Shown here piece after piece: positions 57,391 to 64,000 of a stretch of DNA of 64,000 bases. The notes below the pieces were generated by a model. The model did no database searches. It saw nothing but the letters and a program-made list of their open reading frames with translations, and had not been told where the DNA came from. The DNA is from Megascapheus bottae (taxonomy: Eukaryota > Chordata > Mammalia > Rodentia > Geomyidae). Position 1 is the first letter of the stretch; each line of letters opens with the position of its first letter. The translations under genes were made by a program, and so were the position numbers. The DNA is taken from the NCBI GenBank assembly GCA_024803745.1, contig JANJXV010000025.1, positions 19,158,610 to 19,222,609 of the forward strand, in the 5' to 3' direction.

Positions 57391-57585
57391 GAGCTGGGTG
57401 CTTCAAATCCTAGCTAATTAGAGGGCTGAAATGTGGGGATCTCAGTTCCAAGCCAGCATGGGCAGAAAAATCTGTGGGATTCTTATATCCAATGAATCAG
57501 CAAACATCCCAGAACTAGAAGTGTAGCTCAAATAATAGTGCGGGGAACAGAAAAAGCTGAGCAAGTTGAGGCCTAAGTGCTGGTG
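57391..57585 (+). repeat. B1-dID SINE, diverged
   Basis: 'gagctgggtgcttcaaatcc' to 'gaggcctaagtgctgg'; the right half is strongly mutated. Confidence 0.72.
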
Positions 57586-57799
57586 GTGTATCTGTATGTG
57601 CACACACAATCCTGGGATATGAAGCAGTCTGAACAGAAATACTATTTATTGAAATTCTGATCTGAGTGTCATTGGTGTAAAAAATCTAAACTGTTTAGTC
57701 TTACGAGTAATTTCTTATTAATAGTCCTGCTAATTTGTATAACAATCAAGAGCTCTTTAATGAAGTAGTAGACTAGTTTCTGGAGGTCAGAGGACAGTG

Positions 57800-57890
57800 C
57801 TGCTCATTTTTGAATCCCTAGAAGTCCTGTCACAGTCCTTGGCACCTAATAGACTCTGTGTGTTTCTGGAATGCATGGATGGCTGAAGAA
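57800..57890 (+). repeat. L2-like 3' end
   Basis: 'cctgtcacagtccttggcac' and 'ctaatagactctgtgtgt' follow the last 80 bases of L2. Confidence 0.5.
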
Positions 57891-57995
57891 ATGAAGTTCT
57901 ACAAACTAGCCTTCTATATATCCTATTCATTAACAATCTCAGTCGGCTCTATCTTAAGAGTAGATCTAGCATAGGATGACTTCCCCCAATTTCGG

Positions 57996-58100
57996 CTTGG
58001 CGAGGTGTGCTGGTGGGACACACCAGGAGGATTATTTGAATCCAGGAGCTTAAAGCCAGTCTGGGCAACACAGGCTCCTTCTCTTAAAAACAAAAACAAA
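57996..58100 (+). repeat. 7SL-derived monomer, old
   Basis: 'ggaggattatttgaatccag', 'cttaaagccagtctgggcaa' and an A-rich tail; closer to a generic Alu/B1 monomer than to B1-dID. Confidence 0.6.
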
Positions 58101-58140
58101 AACAACAAAAAGCCCCCAAAAGGACAAAACCCAAAACATT

Positions 58141-58374
58141 GTTGGATGCCTGTGGCTCATGCCTGTAATTCTTGCTACTCAGAAGGCTGAGATTTAAGGA
58201 TTGCAATTCAAAGCTGATATGGGCTAAAAAATCCTTAGACTCTGCTCTCCGATTAACTAGCAAAAAAGCTAGAAATGGAGATTTGGTTTGGGTTGAAGAT
58301 TGCCATTCTTGAGTGAAAAAGCCAAGGAAGAGTGGCAGGCCCCAAGTCCAATCCCCAGTACCGGCACAGAAACA
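58141..58374 (+). repeat. B1-dID SINE, diverged
   Basis: 'gatgcctgtggctcatgcct' to 'aatccccagtaccggcac', with an 'aacaaaacaaaatg' tail. Confidence 0.8.
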
Positions 58375-58469
58375 AAACAAAATGAAACAAAACAAAATTT
58401 CTTGTCTTCCTAACTCCTTACCCTTTTCTACCTTTGTCTTTGGTAAAGAGTCTTTCCACAGAGCAGCCA

Positions 58470-58860
58470 TGGTAATCTTCTTAAATATTAAATGGGATCA
58501 AGACACTTAAAGCCCCAGTGACTTCCATTTCACTCAGAATTAAAAGCCAAGTCCTTCACATGCCTCGATCTCTTATGATTTCAAATCTACCCCAACCCTA
58601 GCCCACAGTTACTTCTATGAGTTTGTCTATGTATTTCCCTATCTCTTGTTTTGTTTTACTATTTTGGCTTCCTCTTGATTTTTGGAACAGGCTAGCATTG
58701 TTATTTACTAATTAGCTCTTCCTTTGCTCAAAATATTCTTTCCCAGAGACCTGCATGGCCCGTTGTCTCACCTCCTTCATTCAGTGTAAGCTCTGTGGGC
58801 AGCTTCAGTCAGTGTTTTTCTTTTCACTGTGACTATTACCTGTCACACAGTAGGCACTTT

Positions 58861-58861
<1 letters not shown>
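58470..58861 (+). mobile_element. L2 LINE 3' fragment
   Basis: 'cactcagaattaaaagccaa', 'caaaatattctttcccagag', 'tctcacctccttcattcagt' and 'cctgtcacacagtaggcac' are in L2 order. Interrupted at its 3' end by the IDL copy at 58862. Confidence 0.75.
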
Positions 58862-58896
<35 letters not shown>

Positions 58897-59078
58897 CAGT
58901 CCTGGGCTTGAGCTCAGGGCCTGAGCCCTGTTCTTGGACTTTCTCAAGGCTAGAGCTCTACCACTTGAGCCTCAGCACCACTTCCGGTTTTTTTCTATGT
59001 ATGTGGTACCAAGGAATTGAACCTGGGTCTTCGTGCATGCTAGGCAAGCACTCTACCACTAGGCCAAACTCCCGGCCC
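58862..59078 (-). repeat. IDL SINE inserted in L2, with target-site duplication
   Basis: T28 run, then a near-consensus reverse copy. 'agtaggcactttt' (58849-58861) and 'agcaggcactttt' (59079-59091) flank it with one difference. Confidence 0.94.
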
Positions 59079-59091
59079 AGCAGGCACTTTT

Positions 59092-61873
59092 ATCAGTAGT
59101 GAAAAACAAAACAAAACAAAAAATAAAGAAACAAGGATATATTCAGAAGGAAGAGGGCTTGGAGCTGTGAGACAACTCAGGGAAATAAAGGTGCGGCTAT
59201 AGAACCCGTTCCACCCAGATCAGCAGAATCCCCCAGAGGAGTCTCTAAACTTGACATTCTTTTGTAATTTCCTGTTTATACCTTTCTAAGCTCTACATTT
59301 AAGTTTTCATTTCTTTTCTTTTGCCTGGATAAAATGCCTTTTCTGTAGTTCTAATTGATTTCCACCTGGCACAGAAGGAGTGTGACAAATGACATATAAT
59401 ATATTGCCTTCAGTTTATGTTGCTTGATGTAGGAGAAGATTGCTTTTCTCCAAAGTCATTGGGAGTGTCTGCCATGCTTTGGGTGCTTTTTGCTGAGGGC
59501 TTCCCAGCGCCTGCTGTGAGTATGGTGGGCTGTTGTGACCACCCCCACTTGAGGCTGCCATTCCTTTGTCGGACCTTTCTGTTCCTCTTCTAGGTTTGTC
59601 TTTTCGATTGCATGTTGCTTCAAATAAAACTGCTCACAACATATGGCCTGTTATGATTCTCTTTTCCCAAACTCTGCCATTTTGTATATTTGTGACACAC
59701 TGCAGATTTTGTGAAGATTGCTTCATAATATTTGTTTACCATCTGCTGCACTCTATTTGGTGTCTTGCTAGGATTTTTTCCTCCATTTTAAGTGACATTA
59801 ACAAAATCCTGCCAGTACATAGACTTTCTGGTTCTACTTTTGCTTCCCTAATGTGCTGGAAAATCATATTATGGTGCTTCAGGCAACTAGAGAAGCCTGG
59901 AGTTCTCATTGCGAACCATTGTGTCAGATCTAGCCCCCACTCTTCTTGGTTATATCCAGTAATGCTTTTTTGGTCAGATGGCAAAGAACTTCATGTATAA
60001 GTCAGAAAGTTCAAGTTATTTTTCTACTTTCTGCTTAGTACTGTTACTTTCTGGTGTTCTTCACTGACATAGCCATGCCTTTGAAAGTCTTTGGGCCATT
60101 TTAGGAAGTTTTAAGGATTTATTGTTTCAGCTAGTGTAATTGTTTTAGTAGCTAACCCAGTTTGCAAGGTGAATAACAGTGTTTGCTGATGGACTGTTTG
60201 TATTTGTCTTTTTGTTTACCAAGATATTTTAGGATCCTGGCACACTAAATTGCTTGGCATATATTGTTTCTTCACCCTTCCTCATTTCTCATTCCTGTCA
60301 CTTGCCTTTCTCAAGCTAAATACAGAGGTGAATAGTTTGGGCTTGGGCTGCTATCAGGTGGTTAGAGGCAGGTTAGATTTTGCTTTATTGATCAGAACCC
60401 CTAAGTCTTCTCATAGGTTGGTATTTTTTTTCCAACCTATCCTTCTCTTTGACAAGAGCAGGAATTTTATTCTTTATTAAAAGCAACAGATATTGAAGTG
60501 TGAAAGGCAGCCCCCCAGGAGAACCAAGACCTACCTAAAATTGGGTCTTCTATTAATCTCTAAGAGCTGCTAGTTTCCATGTCAAGCAAGCCAGGTTTTA
60601 TCTCCAAGCTTTATTGGAATGCTTCTTTCATCTTTTGACAAATCTTGTCTTAGAGCCAACCTGTTATGGGCCAGTGCCAGCTCTTGACCACTAGGTCACA
60701 ACCAAAGCTTTTCTGTTTGTTTGTAGCAGTGTTTTGGTATGGTTTCATGGCTGCTTTTTTCTGGAACTGCTTTGCAAGGAATAACTGCCTCCTCTGAAAA
60801 AGATCCTTAAAGAGATTTCACAGAAGCCTAGAATTCTGGAAAAATTTGTTGTTTCCTTAGTTACTTAAGGGTGGCTCTCAGAACTAACTTCCTCAGTGTG
60901 TGTGTGTATGTGTGTCTCTCTGTCTGTCTGTCTGTCTGTCTGTGTCTGTGTCTCTCTCTCTTTCTCTGTCTCTCCCTTTTTCTATCTCATTCTCTCCCTG
61001 TTTCCTTTTCTCCCTTACTTCTTCCCCTTCTCATGTCTTGATAGTTATGAAGTATATGCCTTCCCTTTAGTATTATAGAAAGACTTTTTTTCTCACTTTA
61101 CTGATCCCTAAGCTTCTCCCCATCCATTCCAGTGGTTCCTTATTGAGCTATTGTGTTTAATGAAATTTGAACAGAAGTATCAACTGCTTAGCCAGCTCTG
61201 GTGCAGAAATGAGATCTACAAAAACAGCTACTCTGTCCAGGCTGGAACAGAATTTAAAGCAAAAATACAAAGCATTTTCATATGTAGTAGTATATAACAT
61301 TATTTTGTACTGTTTTCTTCTTTTTTCTTTGTTTCCTGTCTTGAGAAAACTTTCATCTTAACCTTGCATTTGTTAGTTTCTAGAACCTTCATAGGAAATC
61401 CTTTCATCTGTTTTTATAACCAGAATGGCCCTGGAGGAGTGAGCCAGGATCCTGCAGGATCCAGAAATGAATGCTTTGGGACGACAGCCTGTGGGCTTGG
61501 TCATTGATTGGGGTCTGAGGAGTACTGTTTTTCTCATGTTTTCAGATTGCTATTGGTTATTGAGGGGGAAAAAGTAGTATAGCTTTTTGCCTGGCCTCAG
61601 GCCAGTTGAGAGAAGAAAAGAGCATAAACTGCCTCCTGGGGTCACCATGGCCTGGTCACCAAGCAAGGGGACATTTTCAGAACTGGACGGGAGAGCAGGC
61701 CTGCAGATGTGTGGTAGAGGGGTGTGTGTGTTGACTGACTCTCTTTGTATTTCCTGAGCATCTCATGCCTGTTTATTTCTTCTGGAGAATACTTCATTCA
61801 CTGGGCTGAGATCAGCATATTGTCAGCACTTGATCAGATCAGCAATTATGTGCTGAAGAGTACACAGAAAAGC
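59092..61873. other. Intron DNA, largely SINE-free
   Basis: 2.8 kb with no exon recognised and no SINE. A 144-codon frame (59566-60000) and an opposing 82-codon frame overlap, but neither shows homology I can name. (TG)n(TCTG)n(CT)n lies at 60896-60970. Confidence 0.4.
60896..60970 (+). repeat. (TG)n(TCTG)n(TC)n compound repeat
   Basis: TG units, then five TCTG units at about 60919-60940, then a CT-rich run. Confidence 0.92.
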
Positions 61874-62066
61874 CAGGCTAGGAGGCTCACACCTGTAATC
61901 CTAGCTACTTCAGAGGCTGAGATCCGAGGATCAAAGCCAGCCCAGGCACTACAAAGCCAAGAGACTCTCATCTCCAATTAACCTCTAAAAAACAGGAAGT
62001 GGGGCTTGGCTCAAGGATAGGGTGGTAGCCTACTGCCCTACCCTTGAACTAAAGAGCTCAGGAACC
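61874..62066 (+). repeat. B1-dID SINE, young variant
   Basis: 'gccaggctaggaggctcaca' start. It shares 'gaagtggggcttggctcaag' plus 'gatagggtggtagcc' with the nested copy at 31172. Confidence 0.87.
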
Positions 62067-62732
62067 TCTCCCCTCTTAAGAAAGAGTACACAACAAATAA
62101 ATACTGATGATTAGTGATTGCTTCAAATGGAGATAGTCTGGCCCTTTCCAAGGTTTTTGTTTTGTCTCTGCCCACAGTTGGCTTTAAGAACTTCTAAGAT
62201 GTTTTTGGTATTTATCTTTCGACTGGTTGTTTATAGAGTCTGTCACATAAACTGTCAAATACTGATACTCTTGACAAATCTTTATCTTTAGAGGGATGAA
62301 GCAGTAAACTACACAAGTAGAAATAGTCAGAAGTTATTTTGACTCCAGACTAGTAGTTAGTGTGGGTGAGTTATTAGGCCAACAATTCCATGTGGGTTAA
62401 AAAAGGGATCTGATATTTTCATGTGGTCTATCTTCAGTTTCTTAAAGCAGTTTTGGAAGAGATTTTTTTCAACTACTTAGATTGAAGAGGCATTGAAATA
62501 AGCCCATTGTTTCTGGATGTGGCTTTCTTTGTGACACTCAAATCTGAGTGTAAAGCCTTTTTAATCTAGTCCTAAGACTGTAAAGGTATTCTAAAATAGT
62601 ATGAATAACGGTTTTAATAAAAAGGAACTGTTTGGAAAGAGATTGCTAATATGATGGTAGATGGGGAGACTCCTGGTAGAGTTGCTTTTCAAGGTAACAG
62701 TGCACTAGGCCCTAGAATCTTTTTCATTGTTG
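62067..62732 (+). other. Intron DNA, no feature seen
   Basis: AT-rich, no element recognised. Confidence 0.35.
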
Positions 62733-62974
62733 TTGGTCATGGGGCTTGAACTCTGGGCTTGGGTGCTGTCTCTGAGCTCTTTTGCTCAAGGCTGACACTT
62801 TACCATATTGAGCCACAGCTCCACTTCCAGTTTTCTGGTGGTTCATTGGAGATAAGAGTCTCATGGACTTTTTTTTTTTTTTTTGGCTCAGGCAAAACAA
62901 ACAAACAAACTGTGGTCATCATATCTCAGCCTCCTGAATAGCTAGGATTTAGGTGTGAGCCACAGGCACCTGCT
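62733..62974 (-). repeat. B1-dID SINE with internal T-run
   Basis: Reverse copy. A T16 run and 'acaaacaaacaaac' lie inside the B1 half at 62869-62910, so it has been rearranged or hit by a further short insertion. Confidence 0.83.
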
Positions 62975-63607
62975 GGCCCTAGGGTCTTCTGTCAAGACTT
63001 CTGAGTCTGTAAAATTATTACTTAGAATCATGATCATGACCATGATGATGGTGTCTACATCATAGGATTGTAGGTGATTCTTAAGGCATTCTTACATATA
63101 AAGCACAAATCACAAGCATACCAATTAGGTAGGGTTCTGACTGAGAGATCAAACAGTACTGAAGCCAAGTCATTAAAAGACATACTTTATCTCTGACTTC
63201 TGGGGAAGAGGAAGTTTAGGGCAGCCAAATAATCTTGGTCCTCTTGTCTGGTAAGAGATAAATTCAGACAAGATATAAAGATAGAAAAATTTATTAGGCA
63301 GGAAATAACAGAGCATGTGATATAGGCATGCTACAAGAAGATGGCAGGTCAGCCTATGTCTGCCATATTGGGTTCTGTCATAGCTACCTTCTTCATTACA
63401 GAGGTTAGCCTTATTAATTAGCAAGAAGTTGGTAGGTTATATATGATGTGGCTCCTTTCTGTTTGAGGTTGTGAAGCCAGAGATTTTGTCTTGTCCTTAT
63501 TTCCTCATTATTTTGTCTTTCTTACCTCCTTATTTTGTAGATCCCTTTCCCCATTTCATTGTGAAGTAGGTTTTGTTTTTTTCAGCTTATCCTGTAAGCT
63601 GTATAGT
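62975..63607 (+). other. Intron DNA, no feature seen
   Basis: A 20-bp 'gatcatgaccatgatgatgg' semi-palindromic stretch near 63032; otherwise nothing recognised. Confidence 0.35.
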
Positions 63608-63708
63608 CCAACCAAAAAGCTGGAAGTGGAGCTGTGGCTCAAGTGGTAGAGCACTTGCCTAGAGTATAAATGCTTAGACCCTAGTTCCAGTCCCAGGATT
63701 GGTACAAG
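63608..63708 (+). repeat. ID-like right monomer
   Basis: 'aaagctggaagtggagctgt' to 'gtcccaggattggtac'; no B1 half. Confidence 0.78.
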
Positions 63709-63849
63709 AAACAAAGCAAAACAATAGTAATCCCAATAGACTCCCAAAAATAGGGTGTTGAGGGTTTAGATATAAAGTTGTGAAAAAAAAAAACAGTTGT
63801 ATTAAGTTCATGTACAGTCTGGTTTTTGTATATAAAAAATGCAGATCTT

Positions 63850-64000
63850 GCAGAGCTCAGTGGTTCACGCCTACTACTCAAGATGCTAAGATCGGAGGAT
63901 TGAGGTTCAAAGCCAGCCCAGGAACTAAAGACCTTGAGTCTCTTATCTCCAACTAATGACTAGAAAAGGGGAAGTGTGGGGCTGTGGCTTCATGGGTAGG
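63850..64000 (+). repeat. B1-dID SINE, cut by the window edge
   Basis: 'gcagagctcagtggttcacg' start; a variant right half 'ggggaagtgtggggctgtgg' reaches the last base. Confidence 0.83.

Larger units (their letters stand above)
52359..64000 (+). other. MAP2K5: MAP2K5 intron 2 (partial)
   Basis: Runs from the donor at 52359 past the window edge. 52359-52910 shows no feature; repeats beyond that are listed separately. Confidence 0.8.

Noticed and set aside
59566..60000. 144-codon frame, with an opposing 82-codon frame
   Set aside because: Considered as a processed pseudogene. The residues match nothing I can name and no poly(A) tail or target duplication borders it.
52359..64000. MAP2K5 exon 3
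   Set aside because: I scanned for a block starting by completing the Tyr codon and continuing with an acidic PB1 motif and found none, so it should lie beyond the window.

Overview
This is a eukaryotic, mammalian genomic window with no prokaryotic genes, no CRISPR array and no rRNA or tRNA gene. It is dominated by two dimeric tRNA/7SL-related SINE families. One, called 'IDL' here, has two tRNA-like box A/B-bearing monomers. The other, called 'B1-dID' here, has a B1-like 7SL left half joined to an ID-like right half. From general knowledge these families mark the rodent suborder Castorimorpha, most probably Geomyoidea (pocket mice, kangaroo rats, gophers). The species cannot be fixed by eye. 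Older fragments of L1, L2, CR1/L3, MIR and LTR elements lie between them.

Three protein-coding genes, all on the + strand, are recognised by reading spliced exons. (1) The terminal coding exon of a gene ends at 5261; synteny suggests IQCH. (2) C15orf61 is complete in two exons (20880-21225 and 25801-25928) that join into a 157-codon frame, the human length. (3) MAP2K5 (MEK5) is represented by its first two coding exons (44227-44361 and 52310-52358), which encode the N-terminus and the start of the PB1 domain; the rest lies beyond the window. The order IQCH - C15orf61 - MAP2K5 matches human 15q23. Both complete promoters are CpG islands: 20040-21640, with an NRF1-type site and 20-bp tandem GC boxes, and 43590-44640, with a YY1-type site and a 27-bp tandem GC-box palindrome. 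The genes are neighbours and not an operon. C15orf61 is an uncharacterised protein, and MAP2K5 is the kinase that activates ERK5.

Layout: 1-5156, intron of the upstream gene with an L1 remnant; 5157-5344, its last exon and poly(A) signal; 5345-20039, SINE-rich intergenic DNA with a candidate solo LTR; 20040-26011, C15orf61; 26012-43590, intergenic DNA containing a young inverted duplication (arms 32643-32998 and 37246-37658, roughly 98-99 percent identical by eye); 43590-64000, MAP2K5 promoter, exon 1, intron 1 (with a 259-nt pure polypyrimidine run), exon 2 and part of intron 2.

I did not find a new enzymatic or defence system. The best leads are structural: the inverted duplication with an indel scar, GC-box minisatellites on both sides of C15orf61 exon 1, monomer-only SINE copies with clean target-site duplications, and a SINE desert across C15orf61. 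Most long reading frames in the window are SINE, simple-repeat or CpG-island artefacts and are not annotated.
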